Shown here in pieces: positions 34,927-41,809 of a stretch of DNA of 41,809 nucleotides (position 1 is its first letter; every line of letters starts with the position of its first letter). The position numbers were made by a program, and so were the translations under genes. Source of the DNA: Bordetella parapertussis (GTDB lineage: Bacteria; Pseudomonadota; Gammaproteobacteria; Burkholderiales; Burkholderiaceae_E); the NCBI GenBank assembly GCA_945883285.1, contig CAMCXH010000006.1, forward strand, positions 1 to 41,809, in the 5' to 3' direction. The notes under the pieces were generated by a model, which saw only the letters and a list, made by a program, of their open reading frames with translations, made no database searches and was not told where the DNA came from.

Positions 34927-36675
34927 ATGCCCACCGCGATGGCCACCGCCAACTCTCCAGTCAACCCCTCCGCCAAGCCACATCAGGCGCTCGCCCGAAC
35001 CTGGCGCCCGCGTGATTTCCAGTCGCTCGTCGGCCAGGAGCATGTGGTTCGCGCGCTCAGCCATGCGCTCGACACCGGTCGGCTGCATCACGCCTATCTT
35101 TTTACCGGCACGCGCGGCGTCGGCAAGACCACGGTCTCGCGCATTCTTGCGCGTGCGCTCAACTGCGAAACCGGCGTCAGCTCGCGGCCCTGCGGCCAGT
35201 GCGGTGCCTGCGTTGCAATCGAGCAGGGCCGCTTCCCCGACTATGTCGAGATGGATGCCGCCTCCAATCGCGGCGTCGAGGAAATGGCCCAGCTGCTTGA
35301 GCAGGTGGTCTATTCGCCGGTCTCCGGTCGCTACAAGGTCTACATGATCGACGAGGTCCACATGCTCAGCGGGCATGCCTTCAATGCGATGCTCAAAACG
35401 CTTGAAGAGCCGCCCGCCCATGTGGTCTTCATCCTTGCGACCACCGATCCGCGCAAGGTGCCGGTGACCGTGCTGTCACGCTGCCTGCAGTTCAACCTCA
35501 AGAACCTGCCGCCGGCGCTGATTGCGCGACATCTGGCCACCGTGCTCGAGGCCGAGTCGGTGCCCTTCGAGCCTGGTGCGCTCGCCCAGATCGGTCGTGC
35601 GGCCGCAGGCAGCATGCGTGATGCCCTGTCACTGCTCGATCAGGCGATCGCCCACGGCGGCGGTCGCATCGAAGAAAGCGCGGTGCGCGAGATGCTCGGT
35701 GTGGTCGATCGCCGCGACCTCGAACGGCTGCTCGAGGCGCTGGTCGCCATTGACGGGCGGGCGCTGGTGGTGCTGGCCGACGACATGCTCTCGGGCAATG
35801 CACCCTTCGAGCGCGCGCTGCTCGATTTCGCGGCCCTGCTGCAGCGCATTGCCCTGGCCCAGGTCGGTGCGATCACCGCCGACGATGATGACGGCGCGCT
35901 CGCGCTTGGCTGGGCGCCCCGAGTCGATGCGCTCGAACTGCAGGTCTGGTACCAGATTGCGATTCATGGTGCGCGCGACCTGCCGCTCGCCCCCGATGCC
36001 CACGCCGGTTTTTCGATGGTGCTTCTGCGTCTGCTCGCTTTTCGGCCCGAGTCCGCAAGTGGCGCAGCGCCCCAGCCGGCGCTCGCGCGGCCCGCAGCAC
36101 CGATGGCTGCAGCACCGATGGCCTCAGCCCCGACAGCACCAGCCCCGACAGCACCAGCCCCGACAGCGCCAGCCCCGACAGCGCCAGCCCCGACAGCCTC
36201 GCCCGCCCTCACAACAGCGCCCGCACGGCCCGTGCCCGCCACCGTCGCAACAGCCGCCTTCGACGGCGACTGGACCTCGCTTGCCGCAGCGGTCACCGCC
36301 AGCCTGCAGGGTCGCGCCGGTCTGGTCGGCCAGTTCATGCAGCAAAGCGAACTGCTCGGCTTTGACACGGCCACCGACACCTTCTCGCTGCGAGTGCCGG
36401 TCAGGCCGTTGGCTGAGCCCGCACTGATTGGCAAGGTTCGAGAACGCCTTGCCCAGCATTTCGGCCGACCGATGAAAGTGTCGGTCGATGTCGGCACGGT
36501 CCGCGGAACCACTGTCGCCGCCGTTCGCAACCGTGAACAGGCACAGGCTAATGCGCAGGCCCATGCCAACATTGAAGGCGATGCCTTCGTTCAGACCCTG
36601 CTCACCTCATTCGACGGTACGATCCTGCCCGAATCGATCCAGCCGCTTCGACCCACCGGAGAACCCACACCATGA
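34927..36675 (+). CDS. dnaX: DNA polymerase III subunit gamma/tau
   Basis: A 582-residue clamp-loader subunit. [20 protein letters not shown] leads; Walker A is [13 protein letters not shown] (59-71). The zinc site uses Cys80, Cys89, Cys92, Cys95 (NC, then CGQCGAC). Walker B/DEAD-like [18 protein letters not shown] and the SRC motif LSRCLQF are intact. A long Ala/Pro linker at about 380-440 contains a 15-bp tandem repeat; the C-terminal part (from about 445) is the tau-specific domain. No A-rich slippery frameshift site such as that of E. coli was seen. ATG at 34939 is an alternative start. It overlaps ybaB by 4 bp. Confidence 0.97.
   Translation: MPTAMATANSPVNPSAKPHQALARTWRPRDFQSLVGQEHVVRALSHALDTGRLHHAYLFTGTRGVGKTTVSRILARALNCETGVSSRPCGQCGACVAIEQGRFPDYVEMDAASNRGVEEMAQLLEQVVYSPVSGRYKVYMIDEVHMLSGHAFNAMLKTLEEPPAHVVFILATTDPRKVPVTVLSRCLQFNLKNLPPALIARHLATVLEAESVPFEPGALAQIGRAAAGSMRDALSLLDQAIAHGGGRIEESAVREMLGVVDRRDLERLLEALVAIDGRALVVLADDMLSGNAPFERALLDFAALLQRIALAQVGAITADDDDGALALGWAPRVDALELQVWYQIAIHGARDLPLAPDAHAGFSMVLLRLLAFRPESASGAAPQPALARPAAPMAAAPMASAPTAPAPTAPAPTAPAPTAPAPTASPALTTAPARPVPATVATAAFDGDWTSLAAAVTASLQGRAGLVGQFMQQSELLGFDTATDTFSLRVPVRPLAEPALIGKVRERLAQHFGRPMKVSVDVGTVRGTTVAAVRNREQAQANAQAHANIEGDAFVQTLLTSFDGTILPESIQPLRPTGEPTP
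36121..36195 (+). repeat. Five tandem copies of a 15-bp unit in dnaX linker
   Basis: The unit GCACCAGCCCCGACA occurs five times head to tail, with only one or two substitutions (GCCTC, GCACC, GCACC, GCGCC, GCGCC at the unit starts). It encodes APTAP repeats in frame. Two copies of a related 15-mer, GCAGCACCGATGGCY, precede it at 36094-36123. The 15-bp period keeps the frame, so copy number can change without loss of function. Confidence 0.9.
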
Positions 36676-36998
36676 TGAAGAATCAGCTTGCCGGCCTCAT
36701 GAAGCAGGCCCAGCAGATGCAGGACAACCTCAAGAAAGCCCAGGAGCAGCTCGCCGGCGTCGAGGTCGAAGGGCAGTCCGGCGCCGGGCTGGTCAAGGTC
36801 GTCATGACCTGCCGCAATGAGGTCAAGCGGGTCTCGATCGATCCCAGCCTGATGGGCGAAGACAAGGACATGCTCGAGGATCTGGTGGTGGCCGCCTTCA
36901 ACGACACCCTGCGCCGCGCCGAGCAGACCGCCTCCGAGCGCATGGGTTCGGTCACGCAGGGCCTGCCCCTGCCGCCCGGCTTCAAGCTGCCTTTCTGA
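36672..36998 (+). CDS. ybaB: YbaB/EbfC family nucleoid-associated protein
   Basis: A 108-residue protein with the family start [40 protein letters not shown] and the C-terminal [13 protein letters not shown]. YbaB/EbfC proteins form tweezer-shaped dimers that bind DNA and are nearly always encoded between dnaX and recR, as here. The start overlaps the dnaX stop by 4 bp (ATGA), so the gene is translationally coupled to dnaX. Confidence 0.96.
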   Translation: MMKNQLAGLMKQAQQMQDNLKKAQEQLAGVEVEGQSGAGLVKVVMTCRNEVKRVSIDPSLMGEDKDMLEDLVVAAFNDTLRRAEQTASERMGSVTQGLPLPPGFKLPF

Positions 36999-37008
36999 GC
37001 CGCCCGAC

Positions 37009-37614
37009 TTGGCCGCGCATCAGCCCGCTGCACTCGATGCGCTGATTGCCGCATTTCGCCGCCTGCCCGGTGTGGGGCCCCGCACTGCGCAGCGCTATGT
37101 GCATCATCTGCTGCAACACGATCGCGAGGCGGCCGGTGCGATCGCGCAGGCGCTCACTGCCGCTGCAGCCGGCATCCGCCATTGCCAGCGTTGCAATACT
37201 TTCAGCGATACCGATCTGTGCGAGACCTGCGCTTCGTCGCGTCGCGATCCGACGCAGCTTTGCGTGGTCGAGACCCCGGCCGATCAGCTCACCCTTGAGC
37301 AGACGCTGGCCTTCAATGGTCTGTATTTCGTCCTGATGGGTCGTCTGTCGCCGCTCGATGGCATCGGCCCCAATGAAATTCACTTCGATCGACTGCTGGC
37401 GCGCGCCACCGACGGCATCGTCACCGAAGTCATCCTCGCTACCAATTTCACCCGCGAAGGCGAGGCGACCGCCCATTACCTCGGTGAAATGCTGCATGCC
37501 CGCGGGCTGAAGGTCTCGCGCCTTGCACGCGGCGTGCCGATGGGTGGTGAACTTGAATATGTCGATGCCGCCACGGTCGCGCAGGCGCTGCGTGATCGCC
37601 GCAGCGTCGACTGA
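37009..37614 (+). CDS. recR: Recombination mediator protein RecR
   Basis: A 201-residue protein that with RecO/RecF helps load RecA on gapped DNA. The helix-hairpin-helix is [18 protein letters not shown] (18-35). The C4 zinc finger is Cys59, Cys62, Cys71, Cys74 ([13 protein letters not shown]). The Toprim domain begins [16 protein letters not shown], and [19 protein letters not shown] follows. The start is TTG at 37009, 10 bp past the ybaB stop; no ATG fits. It is the last gene of the dnaX-ybaB-recR operon and is followed by a C/T-rich stretch that may serve Rho-dependent termination. Confidence 0.96.
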   Translation: MAAHQPAALDALIAAFRRLPGVGPRTAQRYVHHLLQHDREAAGAIAQALTAAAAGIRHCQRCNTFSDTDLCETCASSRRDPTQLCVVETPADQLTLEQTLAFNGLYFVLMGRLSPLDGIGPNEIHFDRLLARATDGIVTEVILATNFTREGEATAHYLGEMLHARGLKVSRLARGVPMGGELEYVDAATVAQALRDRRSVD

Positions 37615-37682
37615 GGACTGCAGCCTCGCCAACCGTTCCTGACTGCGCAGCCGCCCCGACGACACGACCCGAAACATTTCCG

Positions 37683-37760
37683 ACTTCCTGACTTCCTGAC
37701 CCTTGTTCCCTTAGTCCCTTAGCCCCTTTTTCCATTAGTCCCTTAGTCCCTTCGTCTCTT
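37683..37760 (+). repeat. C/T-rich short-repeat tract between recR and MAPEG gene
   Basis: The tract contains a duplicated GACTTCCT (37682-37697) and repeated CCCTTAGTCCCTTAG units at 37708-37722 and, with a TTCCAT lead, at 37730-37752. The plus strand is nearly free of G. Its complement matches the G-rich segment inside addB (29496-29517) apart from two bases. It may work as a Rho loading site behind the dnaX-ybaB-recR operon. Confidence 0.65.
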
Positions 37761-37775
37761 ACTCATCGGCTCACC

Positions 37776-38156
37776 ATGAAAATTACCCTTGCCTACTGGA
37801 TCCTGCTGCTGTCCTTTTTTCTGCCGTCGATCTGCGCCGGCATCGCCAAGGGCGGGCGTCGCGACTACGACAACGCCAACCCGCGCGATTGGGAGTCCAA
37901 ACTCGGTGGCCACCGCGCCCGTGCGGTGGCAGCCATGAACAATACCCTCGAGGCGCTCCCCTTCTTTGCCGCAGCGGTAATCATTGCGCATCAGACGGGC
38001 GCGGCTCAGGGACGGCTCGACATGCTGGCGATTGCCTGGCTGGTGCTGCGCGCGGTCTATATCGCGCTCTATGTCGGCAACAAAGCGTCGATCCGGTCGC
38101 TGGTCTGGATGGCGGGCGTTGCCGTGACCGTCTGGATTTTCCTGCTGGGTGCCTGA
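37776..38156 (+). CDS. MAPEG-family membrane protein
   Basis: A 126-residue protein with four hydrophobic segments (about 5-23, 56-75, 84-98, 105-125). The MAPEG hallmark RARAVAAMNNTLEALPFFAA (47-66) follows the first loop. Eukaryotic relatives are glutathione transferases and leukotriene synthases; the bacterial members of this short type are uncharacterised. It stands alone, 161 bp after recR, on the same strand. No strong ribosome binding site is visible before the ATG. Confidence 0.9.
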   Translation: MKITLAYWILLLSFFLPSICAGIAKGGRRDYDNANPRDWESKLGGHRARAVAAMNNTLEALPFFAAAVIIAHQTGAAQGRLDMLAIAWLVLRAVYIALYVGNKASIRSLVWMAGVAVTVWIFLLGA

Positions 38157-38236
38157 TGCTCGCCGGGGTTGCCGGCAAGACTCGCCACACCCCGATGCGG
38201 TAATCTGCCGCGACCCGCTCACGTCGAGGAGACTCC

Positions 38237-39271
38237 ATGAATCGCCGCCATCACGTCGCAGCCCTGTTTGCCATGCTCGCACTTGCCTTCGGCGCCGGGA
38301 CGCGCGATGTGGCCGCACAGTCGCTCGAAAAGCCCAGGGTCACGATCGCGGTCGGCGGCAAGGCGTCCATTTACTACCTGCCGCTGACCATTGCAGAGGC
38401 GAAGGGCTACTTCAAGGATGAAGGCCTGAGTGTCGAGATCGTCGATTTCGCCGGCGGCTCGCAGTCGCTGCGTGCGGTGGTCGGCGGATCGGCCGACGTG
38501 GTCTCGGGCGCCTTCGAGCACACCATCAATCTTCAGGCGAGCAAGCAGTATTTCCGCGCCTTCGTGCTGCAGGGTCGCGCCCCGGCCATCGCGGTTGGTG
38601 TCGCGACCGCCAAGGCTGGCGCCTATCGCAGTCCGGCCGACCTCAAAGGCATGAAGATCGGTGTCTCGGCCCCGGGCTCATCGACCAATATGGTGGCCAA
38701 CTACGTGCTGGCCAAAGGCGGACTCAAACCCAGTGACGTGTCCTTCGTCGGTGTCGGCACCGCCTCGGGTGCGCTGGCCGCGCTGCGCAGCGGCCAGATC
38801 GACGCAATCTCCAATGTCGATCCGGTCATGACCATGCTCGAACAAAAGGGCGACGTGAAGATCATTGCCGATACCCGCACGCTCAAGGGCACGCAGCAGC
38901 TCTTCGGCGGCCCGATGCCGGCAGCCAGTCTTTACGCCCCGGAAGAGTTCATCAGCAAAAATCCCAAGACGGTGCAGGCGCTCACCAATGCGATGGTCAG
39001 GGCGCTGAAGTGGCTGCAAACCGCCGGCCCGAGCGACATCATCAACACCGTGCCCGATGCCTATCTGCTCGGCGACCGGGCGCTTTATCTCGCGTCCTTC
39101 AATGCGGTGCGCGACGCGATTTCGCCTGACGGCCTGATCAGTGATGCAAGCGTGAAGGTCAGTCTGGCAGCGCTGGCCAGTTTTAACGACAAGATCCGCC
39201 CCGAGCAGATCGACCTGTCGCGTACCTATACCAACGACTTCGTCAGAAAAGCCCAGGCGATTACTCGCTGA
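38237..39271 (+). CDS. ABC transporter substrate-binding protein (NitT/TauT, NMT1/SsuA-like)
   Basis: A 344-residue exported binding protein. A signal peptide (MNRRHHVAALFAMLALAFGA) with a likely cut after DVAAQ (residue ~29) leads. The mature protein has SIYYLPLTIAEAKGYFKDEG and GGSADVVSGAFEH, typical of the NMT1/THI5-like fold, which binds sulfonates, nitrate, pyrimidine precursors or aromatic acids. GAGGAGA is 4 nt before the ATG. The ATPase and permease genes follow directly, so this is one importer operon. The ligand is not known. Confidence 0.92.
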   Translation: MNRRHHVAALFAMLALAFGAGTRDVAAQSLEKPRVTIAVGGKASIYYLPLTIAEAKGYFKDEGLSVEIVDFAGGSQSLRAVVGGSADVVSGAFEHTINLQASKQYFRAFVLQGRAPAIAVGVATAKAGAYRSPADLKGMKIGVSAPGSSTNMVANYVLAKGGLKPSDVSFVGVGTASGALAALRSGQIDAISNVDPVMTMLEQKGDVKIIADTRTLKGTQQLFGGPMPAASLYAPEEFISKNPKTVQALTNAMVRALKWLQTAGPSDIINTVPDAYLLGDRALYLASFNAVRDAISPDGLISDASVKVSLAALASFNDKIRPEQIDLSRTYTNDFVRKAQAITR

Positions 39272-39305
39272 ATCACCCGTTGAGTCACGCAACCGCGTCC
39301 TGTCC

Positions 39306-40121
39306 ATGAGCGATCTTGCTGCCATCGAACTCGCCGACGTCGCCTGCACCTTCATTTCGCGCGACTCGCCGCAGGGCCGCTATACCGCAGTGGCCGACGT
39401 CACCCTCACGGTCGGTGCCGGCGAGTTCGTGTCGGTGGTCGGTCCGACCGGCTGCGGCAAATCAACGCTTCTGAACGTCGCAGCCGGCCTGCTCGAGCCC
39501 TCCCGGGGCTCGGTCAAGGTGTTTGGTGAGCCGCTGGTCGGCCTCAATCGGCGGGCCGGTTACATGTTTCAGACCGAGTCGCTCATGCCCTGGCGAAGTG
39601 CGCTCGACAATGTCTGCGCAGGGCTTGAATTTCGCGGCGTGCCCACCCCCGAGGCGCGCGAGCAGGCGGCCGACTGGTTGCGGCGCGTGGGGCTGGGCGG
39701 ATTCGGCGACCGCTTTCCGCATCAGTTGTCGGGCGGCATGCGCAAACGCACGGCGCTGGCGCAGACCCTCATCCTCGACCCGGATATCGTGCTGATGGAC
39801 GAGCCGTTCTCGGCGCTCGACATCCAGACCCGCCAGCTCATGGAAAACGAGCTGCTCGAATTGTGGTCCGCGCGCCGCAAGGCGGTGCTCTTCATCACCC
39901 ACGATCTCGACGAAGCGATCTCCCTGTCCGACCGCGTGGTGGTCATGTCGGCAGGGCCGGCGAGCCATCCGATCGGCGAATTTGTCATCGATCTGCCGCG
40001 CCCGCGCGATGTTGCCGAGATCCGGTCGATACCGCGCTTTGCCAGGCTGCATGCCGACATCTGGGCGGTGCTGAAAGAAGAAGTCCTTCGCGGTTATGCC
40101 CAGCAGCAGCTGGCCGGCTGA
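39306..40121 (+). CDS. ABC transporter ATP-binding protein (NitT/TauT type)
   Basis: A 271-residue ATPase. Walker A is GPTGCGKST (46-54), the Q-loop is MFQTESLMPWRSA, the signature is LSGGMRKRTALAQTLILDPD and Walker B is VLMDEPFSALD, with the switch His in FITHDLDEA. The signature has Met-Arg-Lys instead of the usual Gln-Gln-Arg but is within the range of this family. It energises uptake through the permease encoded next, with the binding protein upstream. It lies 34 bp past the binding protein gene. Confidence 0.94.
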   Translation: MSDLAAIELADVACTFISRDSPQGRYTAVADVTLTVGAGEFVSVVGPTGCGKSTLLNVAAGLLEPSRGSVKVFGEPLVGLNRRAGYMFQTESLMPWRSALDNVCAGLEFRGVPTPEAREQAADWLRRVGLGGFGDRFPHQLSGGMRKRTALAQTLILDPDIVLMDEPFSALDIQTRQLMENELLELWSARRKAVLFITHDLDEAISLSDRVVVMSAGPASHPIGEFVIDLPRPRDVAEIRSIPRFARLHADIWAVLKEEVLRGYAQQQLAG

Positions 40122-40141
40122 TGTCCTGATCCGCTTATCCG

Positions 40142-40960
40142 ATGGCCACCCGACTGTCCGCTCCGATGCTGCGTCTGATCCAGGGCGCGCTGCTCGTCGC
40201 GCTTTTCGTCGCCTGGCATCTGCTCACCAGCCCGACGCTGCTGCCGCCGATCTATTTCAACGATCCCTACCGGGCCGCCTTCTTTTTTGGTGAGCCGCTC
40301 AAGGTGCTCGGCCAGATCTTCAAATGGTTCAGCAGCGGTGAGATCTTTCTGCATCTTGGCTACACACTCTTCGAGACACTGATGGCCTTTGCGATCGGCA
40401 CGATCGCAGGTCTGGCCTGCGGCATGTGGCTGGCACTGTCGCCCACGGCCTCGGCGATCTTCGATCCCTATGTCAAAGCGCTCAATTCGATGCCCCGGGT
40501 CATTCTCGCGCCGATCTTTTCGGTCTGGTTCGGGCTCGGTGTCTGGAGCAAGGTGGCGCTTGGCGTGACGCTGGTGTTTTTCATCGTGTTCTTCAACGTC
40601 TATCAGGGCGTGCGCGAAGTCAGCCCCAACGTGCTGGCCAGCGTTCGAATGCTCGGTGCCAGTCGCCGTGATCTTCTGCGCCATGTCTATCTGCCTAGCG
40701 CCATGAGCTGGGTATTCTCGAGCCTGCATACCGCGGTGGGTCTGGCCTTTGTCGGCGCGGTGGTCGGCGAGTATCTCGGCTCGGCCAGGGGCGTCGGCTA
40801 TCTTATTTTGCAGGCCGAAGGCACCTTCGATATCAACAGCGTGTTCGCCGGCATCCTGGTGCTCACGGTCTTTGCGCTGCTGCTCGATGCCCTGGTGGGC
40901 GTTGTCGAGCGCCGTCTGATGACCTGGCAGCCGCGCTCCGGCGAGACCGAGCGCCTCTGA
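40142..40960 (+). CDS. ABC transporter permease (NitT/TauT type)
   Basis: A 272-residue inner-membrane protein with about six hydrophobic helices. The EAA coupling motif appears in VLASVRMLGASRRDLLRHVY (about 163-182), and SMPRVILAPIFSVWFGLGVW is typical of the SsuC/TauC/NrtB group. It pairs with the ATPase encoded 20 bp upstream. Complete, with no disruption. Confidence 0.94.
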   Translation: MATRLSAPMLRLIQGALLVALFVAWHLLTSPTLLPPIYFNDPYRAAFFFGEPLKVLGQIFKWFSSGEIFLHLGYTLFETLMAFAIGTIAGLACGMWLALSPTASAIFDPYVKALNSMPRVILAPIFSVWFGLGVWSKVALGVTLVFFIVFFNVYQGVREVSPNVLASVRMLGASRRDLLRHVYLPSAMSWVFSSLHTAVGLAFVGAVVGEYLGSARGVGYLILQAEGTFDINSVFAGILVLTVFALLLDALVGVVERRLMTWQPRSGETERL

Positions 40961-41005
40961 GGTCGCTCGCCGCGATCCGCCTGCCCACTTCTATCGGGAT
41001 ACACC

Positions 41006-41809
41006 ATGGACCTCGCCCAACTGCTCGGACTGATTGTTTTTCTGCTGATCGGATTCGGCGGCGGCTGGCTCTGGCAGGCGAGCCGGCGTGCTGCCGCACC
41101 CCGCGAGCTGGTGGTCCGAAGTTCGATCGATGATCTGCGCGCGATCGGCGAACTCTCGGTTTTCAAGGCGGTCAGCAAAGATCTCATCACCCACAGTGAT
41201 CACACCTTCGGCGAGTTCGGGCGCAAGTACCTTTCGTGGGCCTTCACCAAGAAAAAGCTCGCGATGGTCTTCGAGTTCGAGATGGATTTTCGCTTCGACC
41301 TCAAAAGCGAGCAGTTCCATATCGACACCATCACGCCGACCGCTGATGTCGGCCCACGCGCCGGCACGCCGCAGGCGCCGCCGCTGGCTCGAATTTCATT
41401 GCCGCCCTGCAAGGTCGAGGTGTCGATCAAGGATCTGGCTTTCTACGATGAGCAGCGATCGAGGCTGCTGCCCTGGTTGCTGCCGGATCTGGTGCAGGGT
41501 TTTTTCGATGGGCGCTTTTCCGAAGACGACAAGAACCAGTTGATCGGTGCGGCGCGAGCCCATGCCCTGGCGCAGGCTCAGGGGCTGGCCGAGCGCTATC
41601 GCGCGCAGGTCGAACGCTCTGCGTTCAACACGCTGGCATTGCTGGTGCGCCCGCTCGGCTACTCGAATCTGGAGGTTCGCTTCGCATCGAAGCAGGAGTT
41701 GTCGACCGATGTCGGCATGGCTTCGCTCACACAGAGCGATCCGGTGGTGGCGATGCCCGCACCCGCCGGCGAAGCCCTGCTTACGGCCCGAGGGCGCAGC
41801 GCCTCGAGC
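41006..41809 (+). CDS. DUF4230-like membrane-anchored protein, 3' end cut by window edge
   Basis: The first 268 residues are visible. One N-terminal membrane segment (LLGLIVFLLIGFGGGWLW, about 6-23) is followed by SIDDLRAIGELSVFKAVSKD, which resembles the start of DUF4230 domains, then a beta-rich part with ARISLPPCKVEVSIKD. A helical stretch at about 172-215 (AARAHALAQAQGLAERYRAQ) follows. DUF4230 proteins have no known function. It is 45 bp after the permease in the same direction, but does not look like part of the transporter. The family match is by eye and moderate. Confidence 0.65.
   Translation, partial: MDLAQLLGLIVFLLIGFGGGWLWQASRRAAAPRELVVRSSIDDLRAIGELSVFKAVSKDLITHSDHTFGEFGRKYLSWAFTKKKLAMVFEFEMDFRFDLKSEQFHIDTITPTADVGPRAGTPQAPPLARISLPPCKVEVSIKDLAFYDEQRSRLLPWLLPDLVQGFFDGRFSEDDKNQLIGAARAHALAQAQGLAERYRAQVERSAFNTLALLVRPLGYSNLEVRFASKQELSTDVGMASLTQSDPVVAMPAPAGEALLTARGRSASS

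Noticed and set aside
36121-36195. CRISPR-like array
   Set aside because: Units of 15 bp are directly adjacent with no spacers and are in frame within dnaX; it is a coding tandem repeat.
34900-36675. Programmed frameshift site for a short gamma form of DnaX
   Set aside because: No A AAA AAG or similar run with a downstream hairpin was found in the reading frame.
37683-37760. CRISPR array or attachment site
   Set aside because: Repeats are short, irregular and without unique spacers, and there are no cas or integrase genes.

Overview
The window is GC-rich, densely coded chromosomal DNA from a betaproteobacterium, most likely Burkholderiales. This rests on gene order: rpsP-rimM-trmD-rplS followed by NUDIX, CobD-like, rsgA, pterin dehydratase, M48 protease and orn; rpmE(type B)-rho-trxA beside an AddB/AddA pair; and 4.5S RNA-dnaX-ybaB-recR. 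No phage, integrase, transposase, CRISPR array or tRNA was seen, and codon use looks uniform. Gene assignment comes from reading translated sequence and motifs; no database was searched.

Layout. (1) 1-3490, minus strand: a MoxR ATPase, a DUF58 protein and a transglutaminase-like membrane protein, cut by the window edge. (2) 3644-14497: an acyl-CoA/acid catabolism island. A crotonase-fold protein and an NADPH oxidoreductase run forward. An operon of acyl-CoA dehydrogenase, thiolase-fold protein, DUF35 partner and IclR regulator runs backward. An SDR, an alpha/beta hydrolase, etfB, etfA and a second, large acyl-CoA dehydrogenase run forward. The thiolase-fold protein has lost the nucleophilic Cys and carries a Tyr where thiolases of this branch have His, so with its DUF35 partner it looks like an Ltp2-type retro-aldolase rather than a thiolase. 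(3) 14551-22486: a small exported protein, the ribosomal protein/tRNA modification operon, then CoA-pyrophosphatase, CobD-like protein, RsgA, pterin dehydratase, an M48 protease and oligoribonuclease. (4) 22483-25603: overlapping MATE transporter and ArnT-like glycosyltransferase genes. (5) 25739-28018: L31 type B, Rho and thioredoxin, with a C-rich Rho leader and a perfect 11-bp hairpin between trxA and rho. (6) 28152-37614: AddB-like nuclease, AddA-like helicase-nuclease, SRP RNA, dnaX, ybaB and recR, a DNA repair and replication block. (7) 37776-41809: a MAPEG-family protein, a NitT/TauT-type ABC importer (binding protein, ATPase, permease) and a truncated membrane-anchored DUF4230-like protein.

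How the parts fit. In region 2 the acyl-CoA dehydrogenases would pass electrons to the EtfAB pair; the thiolase-fold/DUF35 pair would cleave a hydroxyacyl-CoA; the SDR, oxidoreductase and hydrolase would process the products; the IclR protein is the obvious local regulator. The substrate cannot be read from the sequence. The rest is mostly conserved housekeeping. Its main oddities are a short repeat family of the form GGGACT-AAGGGACT-AATGGA, seen between recR and the MAPEG gene and again in frame inside addB, with a looser relative in the rho leader, and a 15-bp tandem repeat in the dnaX linker.
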